Assembly (NCBI GenBank): GCA_003645805.1
Contig: QNCL01000002.1
Location: 1-39,482, forward strand
Direction: 5' to 3'
DNA: 39,482 nt
DNA from: Candidatus Omnitrophota bacterium
GTDB taxonomy: Bacteria > Omnitrophota > 4484-213
This document shows, piece by piece, positions 7,093 to 15,720 of this stretch. Each line of letters opens with the position of its first letter. Position 1 is the stretch's first letter. The notes below the pieces were generated by a model. The model saw only the letters and a list, made by a program, of their open reading frames with translations, had not been told where the DNA came from and did no database searches. Both the position numbers and the translations under genes were made by a program.

Positions 7093-9195
7093 GTGAAAAG
7101 GACAATAAGGATAGGAACAGAGAATTTTATTGTAGAAACAGGAGAGATAGCCAAGCAGGCTGCAGGAGCAGTTACTGTTCGTTGTGGAGAAACGGTAGTG
7201 CTTAGCGCGCTCACCTGGGCGAAGGAGCCAAAAGAAGAGAGCGATTTCCTTCCTTTGACCGTTGACTACCGGGAAAGGACATACGCAGTAGGTAAAATTC
7301 CCGGAGGGTTCTTCAAGAGGGAGGGGAGACCTACGGAGAAAGAAATTTTAGTCTCGAGATTGATTGACCGCACAGTGAGGACTCTTTTCCCTGAAGGCTT
7401 CAACCATGAGGTTCAGATTGTATCTATGGTTTTGTCTGCAGATGGAAAGAATGAACCGGATTGGTTAGCGGTTAACGCCACCTGTATAGCCCTGATCCTC
7501 TCGGACTTGCCTGTTAGCAGATATGCAGGAGCAATAAGGATAGGTAAAGATAGAAGAGGTTTCATCGTCAATCCATCTTACGCCCAACAGGAAGAAAGCG
7601 AATTGAATCTAATAGTTGCGGCAACAGAGCAGGAGATTCTGATGCTGGAAGGAGAGGGAAAAGAGGTGAAGGAGGAGAGTATTTTGGAGGCGATGAAGAT
7701 TGCCCAAGGAGTGATAAAGCAGATTATTGCTCTCCAGAAGGAGATGTTTGCAGAAAGGAGGATAGAGAAGAAGGAGTTTGTGCGCAAGAAAGTAGAGGAA
7801 TTCTCTCTCTATCTAAAAGTGAAAGAGATATGCGAGCAGGAAATCAGGAGGATTGTGGAGTTAGCAGATAAGAAAGAAAGGAGAGAGCATTTCGACCTTT
7901 TGTTTACAAAGGTATGTGAGCAGATAAAGAAAGAGATATCTTCAGGGGAATTAGAGAAAGAGGAGATAGAAAGGGAGGTAAAGGCGATATTAGAAGAGAT
8001 AAGAAAGAGAGAGGCAAGAAGATTGATTATAGAGAAGAGAAGAAGGCAGGATGGAAGAGGGTTTAAAGAGATTAGAAAACTTGAGTGCAAGGTAGGAGTT
8101 CTTCCCTGCACCCATGGTTCAGCGTTGTTTACTCGTGGGCAGACGCAGAGTTTAGTAGTGGTTACCTTAGGGACAAAGATGGATGAGCAGATTGTGGAGG
8201 CTTTGGAAGGAGAGAGCAGAAAGAAGTTTATGCTCCATTATAACTTTCCTCCATTTAGTGTAGGCGAGGTAAAACCTTTACGTGCTCCAGGAAGAAGAGA
8301 GATAGGACATGGAGTGTTAGCGGAGCGAGCCTTAAAGAGTGTGCTTCCTTCAGAGGAGGAGTTTCCTTATACCATAAGGATAGTCTCTGATATCCTGGAG
8401 TCTAATGGTTCCTCTTCTATGGCTACTGTGTGTGGGGGGAGTTTGGCGTTGATGGATGCTGGCGTGCCAGTAAAATCTGCAGTGGCTGGCGTGGCGGTAG
8501 GTTTGCTAAAGGAAGGAGAGGAAGTTGTTTTGCTTACCGATATTGCCGGAGATGAAGACCATTATGGAGATATGGATTTGAAGATTGCAGGAACCTCAAA
8601 AGGGATTACCGCTATTCAGATGGATCTCAAGATAGAAGGGCTGGGGTTAGAGATTATTGCTCAGGCTTTTAAGCAAAGCAAGGAGGCGCGTGAACAGATT
8701 CTGCACAAGATGGCAGAGACAATAGATAAACCTCGTCCCGATCTTTCTCCCTACGCTCCCCGCATTAGTGTTGTAGAGATAGATCCTGCCAAGATAGGAA
8801 ATGTAATTGGTCCTGCAGGAAAAAATATCAAGGAGATTATTCACAAGACAGGAGTGGTAATTGACATAGATGAGCAGGGAAAGGTGATGATTGCTTCTCC
8901 TGATAAGGAGGCTTTAAAGAAGGCGATAGCGATGATCCATTCCCTTACTGAACAACCAGAGGTAGGCAAACTCTATTTAGCCAAAGTAAGGAAAATAACA
9001 GATTTTGGAGCCTTCTGTGAGATCTTTCCGGGGCAGGATGGATTGATTCATATCTCGGAGTTAAGTGATAGATATATAAGAAGAGTAGGAGATGTGATAA
9101 AGGTAGGGGATGAGGTGTTGGTAAAGGTAATCAGGATAGATGATCAAGGAAGGATCAGTTTAAGCAAGAAGCAAGCAGAGCGCAGGTCTACATAG
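7093..9195 (+). CDS. pnp: Polyribonucleotide nucleotidyltransferase (PNPase)
   Basis: PNPase degrades RNA 3' to 5' by phosphorolysis and can add tails in reverse. The 700-residue protein contains two RNase PH domains separated by a helical linker. The second holds the catalytic DIAGDEDHYGDMDLKIAGT region. A KH domain (IDPAKIGNVIGPAGKNIKEI, around 567-586) and a C-terminal S1 domain (ITDFGAFCEIFPGQDGLIHI) complete it. Length is typical. The start is GTG 7093, seven bases after GAGGG. The upstream 12-bp hairpin suggests autoregulation as in E. coli. Confidence 0.97.
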   Translation: MKRTIRIGTENFIVETGEIAKQAAGAVTVRCGETVVLSALTWAKEPKEESDFLPLTVDYRERTYAVGKIPGGFFKREGRPTEKEILVSRLIDRTVRTLFPEGFNHEVQIVSMVLSADGKNEPDWLAVNATCIALILSDLPVSRYAGAIRIGKDRRGFIVNPSYAQQEESELNLIVAATEQEILMLEGEGKEVKEESILEAMKIAQGVIKQIIALQKEMFAERRIEKKEFVRKKVEEFSLYLKVKEICEQEIRRIVELADKKERREHFDLLFTKVCEQIKKEISSGELEKEEIEREVKAILEEIRKREARRLIIEKRRRQDGRGFKEIRKLECKVGVLPCTHGSALFTRGQTQSLVVVTLGTKMDEQIVEALEGESRKKFMLHYNFPPFSVGEVKPLRAPGRREIGHGVLAERALKSVLPSEEEFPYTIRIVSDILESNGSSSMATVCGGSLALMDAGVPVKSAVAGVAVGLLKEGEEVVLLTDIAGDEDHYGDMDLKIAGTSKGITAIQMDLKIEGLGLEIIAQAFKQSKEAREQILHKMAETIDKPRPDLSPYAPRISVVEIDPAKIGNVIGPAGKNIKEIIHKTGVVIDIDEQGKVMIASPDKEALKKAIAMIHSLTEQPEVGKLYLAKVRKITDFGAFCEIFPGQDGLIHISELSDRYIRRVGDVIKVGDEVLVKVIRIDDQGRISLSKKQAERRST

Positions 9196-9239
9196 GTATA
9201 AATACCAGGCAAATCTTGGAGGAAAGGAGAGGAAAGGAT

Positions 9240-9974
9240 ATGATAAAGGTTAGCATTAGTGGATATTGCGGGAAGATGGGCAGAACTATTGCCCTTTTAG
9301 CATTTGATGATAAGGAGATAGAGGTTTGTGGGGCTTTGGAGAGAGAGGATCATCCTCTTCTGGGTAAGGATATTGGAGAGATAATCGGAAGAGAGAGGGT
9401 AGGGATTCATCTAAAAGAGAAAGCAGAGGAGGTAATCAGAATATCTGATGTGCTTATAGAATTCAGCACTTCTCAGGCGACCTTAGAGCATATAAGGGTA
9501 GCAAAGGAGTGCAGAAAAGCAATGGTGATTGGCACCACCGGATTTACTCCCGCAGAGAGCAAAGAGATAAGAGAAGCAGGAGAGGTCATTCCTATCTTTA
9601 TCTCTCCCAATATGAGCAGAGGAGTAAATCTGCTCTTCCGGCTAATAGAGGAAACAGCAAAGTATTTAGGGAAGGAGTATAGGGTAGAGATCAGCGAATT
9701 CCATCATCGCTTTAAAAAAGATGCACCCAGTGGCACAGCAAAGAGGTTGGCGCAGATAGTCAAGGAGGCGGGTAATAGAGAGGAAGTAGGGATGCACTCT
9801 TTAAGAGGAGGAGATGTAGTAGGTGAGCATACAGTGGTTTTTGTTACCGATGGCGAGAGGCTGGAATTAACGCATAAGGCACATTCACGCAAAGCGTTCG
9901 CTCAAGGGGCGATTGCTGCGGCAAAGTTTATTGCAAAGAAGGATAAGGGAGTATATAATAAACTCAACTTCTGA
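9240..9974 (+). CDS. dapB: 4-hydroxy-tetrahydrodipicolinate reductase
   Basis: DapB reduces HTPA with NAD(P)H in the lysine and diaminopimelate pathway, supplying peptidoglycan precursor. The 244-residue protein has an N-terminal Rossmann signature GYCGKMGR (8-15), a GTTGF segment, and the substrate/catalytic motif EFHHRFKKDAPSGTA with His155-His156 and the usual lysine three residues on. ATG 9240 is preferred over the upstream TTG at 9216 because GGAAAGG directly precedes it and the Rossmann strand then starts at residue 2. No other dap gene is in the window. Confidence 0.95.
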   Translation: MIKVSISGYCGKMGRTIALLAFDDKEIEVCGALEREDHPLLGKDIGEIIGRERVGIHLKEKAEEVIRISDVLIEFSTSQATLEHIRVAKECRKAMVIGTTGFTPAESKEIREAGEVIPIFISPNMSRGVNLLFRLIEETAKYLGKEYRVEISEFHHRFKKDAPSGTAKRLAQIVKEAGNREEVGMHSLRGGDVVGEHTVVFVTDGERLELTHKAHSRKAFAQGAIAAAKFIAKKDKGVYNKLNF

Positions 9975-9997
9975 AAGGTTGCAAAGAGGGAGGTAAA

Positions 9998-10234
9998 ATG
10001 GCGCACAAAAAAGGACAGGGAAGCACACAGAATGGAAGAGATAGCCGTTCAAAGAGGCTGGGGGTGAAAGTTTATGGAGGAAGTTTTGTGCCTGCAGGAG
10101 GAATTATTGTCCGTCAGCGAGGAACACGATTTAAGCCCGGTCTTAATGTAGGGAGAGGGAGAGACGATACCCTTTTTGCCCTTACCTCCGGAGTGGTAGT
10201 GTTTAGAGGAACAAGGGTAGATGTTCGTGGATGA
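9998..10234 (+). CDS. rpmA: 50S ribosomal protein L27
   Basis: L27 lies near the peptidyl-transferase centre, with its N-terminal tail reaching the P-site tRNA. The 78-residue protein begins MAHKKGQGSTQNGRDS and contains RLGVKVYGG and IIVRQRGTRFKPG, all typical. It has no N-terminal cleaved extension of the Firmicutes type. The usual upstream partner rplU (L21) is not present; dapB is next to it instead. It overlaps obgE by 14 bases, preserving the rpmA-obgE link. Confidence 0.96.
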   Translation: MAHKKGQGSTQNGRDSRSKRLGVKVYGGSFVPAGGIIVRQRGTRFKPGLNVGRGRDDTLFALTSGVVVFRGTRVDVRG

Positions 10235-11165
10235 AGCAAGGATATTCGTGAAAGGCGGAAAAGGTGGAGACGGTTGCAATAGTTGGGTAAGAAATCGGCG
10301 TGGAAAGAGGATCCCTACTGGAGGAAGTGGGGGGAGAGGTGGAAATGTAATTATTAAAGCAGACCCCCATTTGAGCACCTTAGCCGATTTCCATTATAAA
10401 CAGTATTATTTTGCTCAAAAAGGAGGCAGAGGAGGAAGTAATTATAAGCAAGGGAAAGAAGGAGAGGATTGTATAATCAGGGTCCCGGTGGGGACAGTAA
10501 TATTTGATGCAAGAGATAATTGTCTATTGCGAGATTTAGCCACTCCTGAAAGTGAGGTAGTTGTTGCTTATGGAGGCAAAGGGGGAGCAGGTAATGTGCA
10601 TCAGATTGCTCAGCAGGGAGAAGAGGGAGAAGAAAGAGAACTTAAACTGGAATTAAAACTGGTTGCAGATGGGGGAATAATAGGATATCCCAATAGTGGC
10701 AAGTCTACACTCATCTCCAGACTTTCTAATGTTAAACCCAAAATTGCCGATTATCCTTTTACCACTCTCGCTCCTGTGTTAGGAGTGCTAAAAGGGAAGA
10801 AGGAGATAGTAATATGCGAAATTCCAGGTTTAATAAAAGGAGCCAGCAAAGGAAAGGGATTGGGTACACTTTTTCTTCGTCATATTGAACGCACAAAATT
10901 TTTGATTCATTTGATAGACCTCTCCCAGATTAATCCCCAAGATCCTTTATCCACCTTTAACTCCTTAAACAAAGAACTTGAAGCCTATAACAAGGACTTG
11001 CTCTCTAAAAAGCAGATTATCGTACTTAATAAAATAGACCTTTTAGAGGCAAAGAGGAATATTGCTTTATTTAACTCAAAGATAAAACAACAGACCTATC
11101 CCATCTCTGCTTTTACCGGCGAGGGAATAGAGAGGCTAAAGAAGGTTTTGGAGGATAGTGTTTAG
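10221..11165 (+). CDS. obgE: Obg-family GTPase with altered G1/G3 surroundings
   Basis: Obg/CgtA is an essential GTPase in 50S assembly and stress signalling. The 314-residue protein has the glycine-rich Obg fold (about 1-148, with KGGKGGDG and GGSGGRGGNV) and then the G domain: P-loop GYPNSGKS (155-162), switch I PFTTL, and NKID (270-273). It lacks the C-terminal OCT domain of some homologues. Two near-invariant positions differ: the usual ADVG before the P-loop is ADGG, and the G3 DIPG is EIPG (200-203), with IEGA changed to IKGA. It remains clearly an Obg protein; GTP hydrolysis could be altered. Confidence 0.93.
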   Translation: MFVDEARIFVKGGKGGDGCNSWVRNRRGKRIPTGGSGGRGGNVIIKADPHLSTLADFHYKQYYFAQKGGRGGSNYKQGKEGEDCIIRVPVGTVIFDARDNCLLRDLATPESEVVVAYGGKGGAGNVHQIAQQGEEGEERELKLELKLVADGGIIGYPNSGKSTLISRLSNVKPKIADYPFTTLAPVLGVLKGKKEIVICEIPGLIKGASKGKGLGTLFLRHIERTKFLIHLIDLSQINPQDPLSTFNSLNKELEAYNKDLLSKKQIIVLNKIDLLEAKRNIALFNSKIKQQTYPISAFTGEGIERLKKVLEDSV

Positions 11166-11168
11166 AGT

Positions 11169-12272
11169 ATGCAAGAATTTACGCATATAAAAAGAGTAGT
11201 AATCAAGGTAGGGACAAGGGTATTAAGCAAAGAGGGAAGGTTGGAGGAACAACAGATCAAGGAGATAGGGGAGCAGATTAAATACTTGCTCAATAGGAAG
11301 ATTAAAGTTGTTCTGGTGAGTTCAGGAGCGATTGCCGCTGGCTTGGGGATGTTGGGGCTAAAGAGAAAGAAGGGCTTTCTTCCTTTTCAGCAGGGATTAG
11401 CAGCTATAGGGCAGGTGGAGTTGATGAATAGATACAAACATTCTCTCCAACCCTATCTAAGTGCTCAGATTTTGCTTACCCGGGAAGATTTAAACCAACG
11501 CCAGCGCTATCTCAATGTGCGACATACCCTTTCCATCCTCTGGGAGTGGGGGGTGGTTCCGATTATAAATGAGAATGACAGTGTTTCTACCGAAGAGATA
11601 AAGTTTGGAGACAATGATCTATTAGCAAGTTTGGTAGCCAGTTTAGTAAATGCTCAACTTCTTCTCATCCTTTCGGATGTTGAAGGTTTTTACTCTGAGG
11701 GGAGGAAGGTAGTTTCTGTGGTGGAGAGGATTACACCAGCGATAGAGAGGATGGTATTTGAGCAAGAGGAAGGTCTGAGCAAGGGAGGAATGGCTTCCAA
11801 ACTACAGGCGGCAAAGATAGCAACAAGAGCGGGGATACCTACCCTTATCGCTAACGGAAGAGAGAAAGGAATTGTTAAGCAGATCATTGAGGGGAGGAAA
11901 AAAGGAACTCTGTTCTTAGCCCAAAAAAAACTTCCTGCCCGCAAGAGTTGGATTGCTTTCTCTTCGCTTCCATCTGGAGAGGTAATTGTGGACAAAGGAG
12001 CCAAGGAGGCTTTACTTAAGAAAGGCAAGAGTTTACTATCTTCGGGAATTGTAGGCACCAAAGGGAGGTTTAAAGTAGGAGATGTGGTTTCTATCATAGA
12101 TGAAAATGGAGAGGAGATAGGACGAGGACTGGTAAACTACTCTCAAGAGGAGGTTGAGAAGATAAAAGGTTTGCAGAGTAGAGAGATTGAAAGGAGGTTG
12201 GGTTACAGATACTATGAAGAAGTTATCCACCGAGATAATCTGTATTGCTCAGAGAGCGAGGAAAGCAAGTAA
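11169..12272 (+). CDS. proB: Glutamate 5-kinase with C-terminal PUA domain
   Basis: ProB phosphorylates glutamate to gamma-glutamyl phosphate, the first step of proline synthesis. The 367-residue protein has the amino-acid-kinase motifs VVIKVGTRVLS (10-20), LVSSGAIAAGLG (49-60), PIINENDSVSTEEIKFGDND and LLILSDVEGFY. A PUA domain follows after about residue 270 (GEVIVDKGAKEAL, KGRFKVGDVVSI). It starts three bases after the obgE stop. The 3' end overlaps proA by 59 bases if ATG 12214 is the proA start. Confidence 0.95.
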   Translation: MQEFTHIKRVVIKVGTRVLSKEGRLEEQQIKEIGEQIKYLLNRKIKVVLVSSGAIAAGLGMLGLKRKKGFLPFQQGLAAIGQVELMNRYKHSLQPYLSAQILLTREDLNQRQRYLNVRHTLSILWEWGVVPIINENDSVSTEEIKFGDNDLLASLVASLVNAQLLLILSDVEGFYSEGRKVVSVVERITPAIERMVFEQEEGLSKGGMASKLQAAKIATRAGIPTLIANGREKGIVKQIIEGRKKGTLFLAQKKLPARKSWIAFSSLPSGEVIVDKGAKEALLKKGKSLLSSGIVGTKGRFKVGDVVSIIDENGEEIGRGLVNYSQEEVEKIKGLQSREIERRLGYRYYEEVIHRDNLYCSESEESK

Positions 12273-13479
12273 AGAGTTAGCCAATTGCGGATCGGCGCAG
12301 AGAAACAAGGCTCTCCTGGCAATGGCTGAGGCACTTAGAGAGCATAAACAGAGGATTGCAAAAGCCAACAAGAAAGATTTAGAACTGGCTAAGGGGCAGA
12401 GCAACGCCTTTCTCGGGCGTTTAAAACTGGATGAGCAGGGAGTTTTGAAGATAGCCGAAAGGATAGAGAAGATAGTTCATCTGGAGGATCCTGTAGGAAA
12501 ACTTATAAAAGAATGGGAGGGGGTGCAAGGTTTGAAGATTAGAAAGGTGCGTGTGCCTATCGGGGTGATTGCTGTTATTTATGAATCTCGCCCTGAGGTC
12601 AGCGCAGATTGCAGTGCTCTCTGTGTAAAGAGCGGAAATGCAGTGATTCTTAAAGGAGGAAAGGAAGCATTTAACTCTAATCAAGCAATTACTCAAGCAT
12701 TAAGGGAGGCAATAAAGCCGTATCTGCCAGAAGGGACAGTAAACCTTATAGAGAGCAAAGAAAGAGAAGCGGTAGATATTCTCTTAACCCTAAGTGATTA
12801 TATTGACCTGATCATCCCCCGCGGGGGAGAATCACTGATAAGAAAGGTAGTGGAAAAGTCAAGGATTCCGGTGATAAAGCATTATAAAGGGATATGTCAT
12901 ATCTATGTAGATGAAGATGCAGACCTGAATATGGCAGAGGAGATATGCTATAATGCAAAGGTGCAGAAACCTTCCACCTGTAATGCAATGGAGACCCTGC
13001 TCATTCATACAGATGTTGCAGTTCGTTTTCTTCCCTTTATTGTAAGAAGATTGCAGAACTCGGGAGTAGAAGTGCGTGGATGCAGGAAGACAAAGCAGAT
13101 ATTAGACGCTATCAGCAAACTGCAGGTGAAGGAAGCGAAAGAAGAGGATTGGAGCACAGAGTATTTGGATCTTATCCTTTCTATAAAGGTGGTGGAGAGT
13201 TTGGAGGAAGCAATAGAGCATATCAACAAGTATGGAACAAAGCACTCCGATGCAATTATCACCGATGATAGAAAAAAAGCAGAGGAGTTTCTGCAAAGGG
13301 TGGATTCAGCCTGTGTTTACTGGAATGCATCTACACGCTTTACCGATGGGGAACAATTTAGAATGGGAGCAGAGATGGGTATTAGCACAGATAAGATACA
13401 TTGTCGTGGCCCTATGGCTTTGGAGGAACTTACTTCCTATAAATATCTCATTTATGGAAGAGGACAGATAAGAGAGTAA
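12214..13479 (+). CDS. proA: Glutamate-5-semialdehyde dehydrogenase
   Basis: ProA reduces gamma-glutamyl phosphate to glutamate-5-semialdehyde with NADPH, following ProB. The 421-residue protein carries the aldehyde-dehydrogenase signatures YESRPEVSADCSALCVKSGN, LKGGKEAFNSN, IIPRGGESLI and the catalytic cysteine motif KPSTCNAMETLL (Cys256). ATG 12214 matches the usual start, but the nearest Shine-Dalgarno (AAGGAGG, 12191-12197) is 16 bases away. A TTG at 12187 lies upstream of it, so translation is probably coupled to proB. proC is not in the window. Confidence 0.95.
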   Translation: MKKLSTEIICIAQRARKASKELANCGSAQRNKALLAMAEALREHKQRIAKANKKDLELAKGQSNAFLGRLKLDEQGVLKIAERIEKIVHLEDPVGKLIKEWEGVQGLKIRKVRVPIGVIAVIYESRPEVSADCSALCVKSGNAVILKGGKEAFNSNQAITQALREAIKPYLPEGTVNLIESKEREAVDILLTLSDYIDLIIPRGGESLIRKVVEKSRIPVIKHYKGICHIYVDEDADLNMAEEICYNAKVQKPSTCNAMETLLIHTDVAVRFLPFIVRRLQNSGVEVRGCRKTKQILDAISKLQVKEAKEEDWSTEYLDLILSIKVVESLEEAIEHINKYGTKHSDAIITDDRKKAEEFLQRVDSACVYWNASTRFTDGEQFRMGAEMGISTDKIHCRGPMALEELTSYKYLIYGRGQIRE

Positions 13480-13498
13480 AGGCTTTGTGGGAAGAAAT

Positions 13499-14047
13499 AT
13501 GCGCATCGGAGTTTTAGGAGGGTCTTTTGATCCTGTTCATTTAGGGCATCTTCTATTAGCCGAACAGGCGAGGCAGGAATTGGAGTTGGAGAAGGTAATA
13601 TTTATTCCTTCTTTTCTTGCTCCTTTTAAAAAAGAGAACGCTCCTGCACTCTGCCGATACAAGATGGTTTGTTTAGCCATAAAAAGAAACCCTTATTTTG
13701 AGGTTTCTTTTCTGGAGATAAAGAGAAAGGGAGTTTCCTACTCTATAGATACAATAAGAGAACTGAAAAAGGTTTATGATCGAGAGGAGATGTTCTTTAT
13801 TCTTGGCTCTGATGCCTGGAATCATTTCTCCTCTTGGAAGGAAAAGGATAAACTTTTGCAATTGGTGAGGTTTGCAGTGATAGAACGCCCTGGTTTTCCC
13901 CTGAAGGAGCAAGGAGCCCAGAAGATAGAAGGAGAGGTTTTTCCCATTTCCTCTTCTCAGATCAGGGAGAAGGTAAAAAGAGGGGAGTCTATTCGCTATT
14001 TAGTTCCCGAGGCGGTAAGAAGATATATTCTAAACAAGGGGTTGTAA
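13499..14047 (+). CDS. nadD: Nicotinate-nucleotide adenylyltransferase
   Basis: NadD adenylates nicotinate mononucleotide to deamido-NAD in NAD synthesis. The 182-residue protein shows GVLGGSFDPVHLGHLLLAE with HLGH at 14-17, a central GSDAWNHFSSWK motif, and the C-terminal ISSSQIREKV nucleotide-binding motif. ATG 13499 is chosen with GGGAAG about six bases before; an in-frame GTG at 13487 would add four residues. It closes the operon begun at nusA. The obgE-proB-proA-nadD order is a known bacterial cluster. The promoter for the next operon overlaps its stop codon. Confidence 0.93.
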   Translation: MRIGVLGGSFDPVHLGHLLLAEQARQELELEKVIFIPSFLAPFKKENAPALCRYKMVCLAIKRNPYFEVSFLEIKRKGVSYSIDTIRELKKVYDREEMFFILGSDAWNHFSSWKEKDKLLQLVRFAVIERPGFPLKEQGAQKIEGEVFPISSSQIREKVKRGESIRYLVPEAVRRYILNKGL

Positions 14048-14070
14048 AAATAAGAGGTTTATGATAGAAT
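14042..14070 (+). promoter_or_regulatory. Promoter for the rpsF operon
   Basis: TTGTAA (14042-14047), 17 bases, then TAGAAT (14065-14070) make a plausible sigma70-type promoter. The -35 box overlaps the last codons of nadD. The predicted start near 14077 gives a leader of about 66 nt before rpsF. Confidence 0.55.
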
Positions 14071-14142
14071 AATTAAAATTCCAAGAGATAGATAATCTGA
14101 CAGGAAGATGATAAAGCATTTAAAGGTTTGAAAGGAGTGAAG

Positions 14143-14427
14143 ATGCACAGATACGAGGGGATGCTTATTCTAAAACCACACCTGGGTAAGGAAAGGGAAG
14201 AGGAGATAAGCAGGAAAATTGAGAAGTTGATTACTCAGGAGGGGGGGAAGATCAAAAACTTTCAACCTTGGGGAGAGCGGAAATTAGCCTATAGGATAGG
14301 GAAGGAGAATAGAGGAGTCTATTTTCTTTTTCACTTCCTGCTTTCTCCCCAGTCAGTAGAGAAAATAAAGAGAGCCTGTCAGTTAGAGGAGGATATCTTG
14401 CGGATTTTAATTGTGAGGATGAAGTAG
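14143..14427 (+). CDS. rpsF: 30S ribosomal protein S6
   Basis: S6 pairs with S18 on the 30S platform. The 94-residue protein begins MHRYEGMLILKPHL and contains the typical PWGERKLAYRI and GVYFLFHF strands of the S6 ferredoxin-like fold. ATG 14143 follows AAAGGAG by six bases; the in-frame TTG at 14128 is unlikely. It is first in the conserved rpsF-ssb-rpsR-rplI-dnaB cluster. I looked for the known S6:S18 autoregulatory leader and did not find a convincing one. Confidence 0.95.
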   Translation: MHRYEGMLILKPHLGKEREEEISRKIEKLITQEGGKIKNFQPWGERKLAYRIGKENRGVYFLFHFLLSPQSVEKIKRACQLEEDILRILIVRMK

Positions 14428-14440
14428 ATTGGAGGGAGAA

Positions 14441-14917
14441 ATGACCGGGATAAATAGGGTGTTTGTAGGTGGAAATCTGACGCGTGATCCAGAATTGCGT
14501 TATACCCCCCAAGGCTCGCCAGTGTTGAATTTTAGCATCGCTATAAACAGGACCTATACTACTCAATCAGGGGAAAGGAAGGAAGAGGTAGAGTTTGTTC
14601 GTATTGTTGTTTGGGGCAAGCAGGCAGAGACATGTAGTCGATATTTAAGCAAAGGGAGTTCGGTATTGGTGGAAGGGCGATTATCCTCTCGCTCTTGGGA
14701 GGGGCAGGATGGAGTAAAGAGGAATATTACAGAGGTGGTGGCTAATAGGGTGCATTTTCTTACCACAGGGAAGACCGGCGAAGAGGGATTCTCAGAATCA
14801 AGAGAGGTCTTGGAGGCTGATATTCCTAAGGAGGCAGGTTCCAAAAACGGAGAATATACAGAGGAGATTAATGGTGAGCAAACTCCTCTTTCAGAGATGG
14901 AAAAGCCTCCATTTTAG
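14441..14917 (+). CDS. ssb: Single-stranded DNA-binding protein
   Basis: SSB coats single-stranded DNA during replication and repair. The 158-residue protein opens with GINRVFVGGNLTRDPELRYT and shows the OB-fold landmarks LNFSIAINR, EFVRIVVWGKQAE and GSSVLVEGRLSSRSW. A flexible linker follows. The C-terminus ends SEMEKPPF, keeping the terminal Pro-Phe but with few acidic residues compared with the usual DDDIPF-like tail that recruits partner proteins. ATG 14441 has GGAGGGAG just upstream. Confidence 0.95.
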   Translation: MTGINRVFVGGNLTRDPELRYTPQGSPVLNFSIAINRTYTTQSGERKEEVEFVRIVVWGKQAETCSRYLSKGSSVLVEGRLSSRSWEGQDGVKRNITEVVANRVHFLTTGKTGEEGFSESREVLEADIPKEAGSKNGEYTEEINGEQTPLSEMEKPPF

Positions 14918-14943
14918 TTTTTGAATAAACTAAGGAGAGAGAG

Positions 14944-15213
14944 ATGAAAAGCAACAAAACAGCAAAGAAAAGAAAGAGAGGAGAAAGAGTGTTTGCAGTA
15001 AGGAAGATGTGCAGGTTTTGTGAACAGATCAAAAAGAGCAGACAAAATAGTAGGGTATTTATTGATTACAAGAATGTTGAGGTGCTGAAGAAGTTTGTAA
15101 GTGAGAGAGGAAGAATTATTCCTCGCCGCGTCTCCGGAGTATGCGCTAAACATCAACGAGAGTTGAGTAAAGCCATTAAACGGGCAAGGAACATTGCTTT
15201 GTTGCCCGGGTAG
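14944..15213 (+). CDS. rpsR: 30S ribosomal protein S18
   Basis: S18 binds S6 on the 30S platform. The 89-residue protein has a basic N-terminus, CRFCE, IDYKNVEVLKKFVSERGRI, IPRRVSGVCAKHQREL and RARNIALLP. The CxxC pair plus the later CAKH gives a zinc-binding (C+) form of S18. The start is ATG 14944, six bases after AAGGAGAG. Confidence 0.97.
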   Translation: MKSNKTAKKRKRGERVFAVRKMCRFCEQIKKSRQNSRVFIDYKNVEVLKKFVSERGRIIPRRVSGVCAKHQRELSKAIKRARNIALLPG

Positions 15214-15264
15214 AGAGCAAAGATTGTTTTGGTAATTATTTTGTTAATCACTAACTAAGGCAAG

Positions 15265-15720
15265 ATGAAGATAATCCTGCTTACCGACATTCCCAGGTTA
15301 GGAAAAGAGGGAGATATTGTAGAGGTAAAGGATGGTTATGCGCGCAACTTTCTTCTTCCTAAAGGAATGGCTTTGCTTGCCAGCACCAGGAATGTGAAGG
15401 TTATTCAGCAAAAAAGAGAGAGGGAACTCAGGAAGGAGAAAGAGAGGGAAGAGGAACTTAGAAGATTGGCTGAACAAATATCTCGCACCTCTTGCACTCT
15501 ATTTGCTGTGGTAGGTGAGAAGGACAGAATTTTCGGAGAGATTACCAGCAGAGATATCGCAGATGCGCTCAAGGAGAAGGGATTGGAGATTGATAAAAAG
15601 AATATAGAGATCAAGGAGCCAATAAGAAAATTAGGAGTGTATAATGTAAAGGTAAGATTAAGCGCTCAGGTAATTACTGACCTTAGAGTTTGCGTTGCCG
15701 AGAAGAGAGATGAGCATTGA
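15265..15720 (+). CDS. rplI: 50S ribosomal protein L9
   Basis: L9 links the L1-stalk base region to neighbouring ribosomes. The 151-residue protein has the N-terminal signature KIILLTDIPRLGKEGDIVEV then GYARNFLLPKGMA, a long charged helix (about 50-75), and a C-terminal RNA-binding domain (VVGEKDRIFGEITSRDIADA). It starts after a 51-nt AT-rich gap with a weak TAAGGCAAG site. Its end overlaps dnaB by 11 bases. Confidence 0.96.
   Translation: MKIILLTDIPRLGKEGDIVEVKDGYARNFLLPKGMALLASTRNVKVIQQKRERELRKEKEREEELRRLAEQISRTSCTLFAVVGEKDRIFGEITSRDIADALKEKGLEIDKKNIEIKEPIRKLGVYNVKVRLSAQVITDLRVCVAEKRDEH

Noticed and set aside
11690..12097. 135-residue minus-strand frame inside proB
   Set aside because: It is antisense to a well-conserved enzyme, Ser/Leu/Pro-rich with no recognisable motif, and typical of shadow frames opposite purine-rich genes.
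14077..14142. S6:S18-binding autoregulatory leader before rpsF
   Set aside because: The leader is long enough, but I find no convincing stem with the expected CCG-containing bulge.
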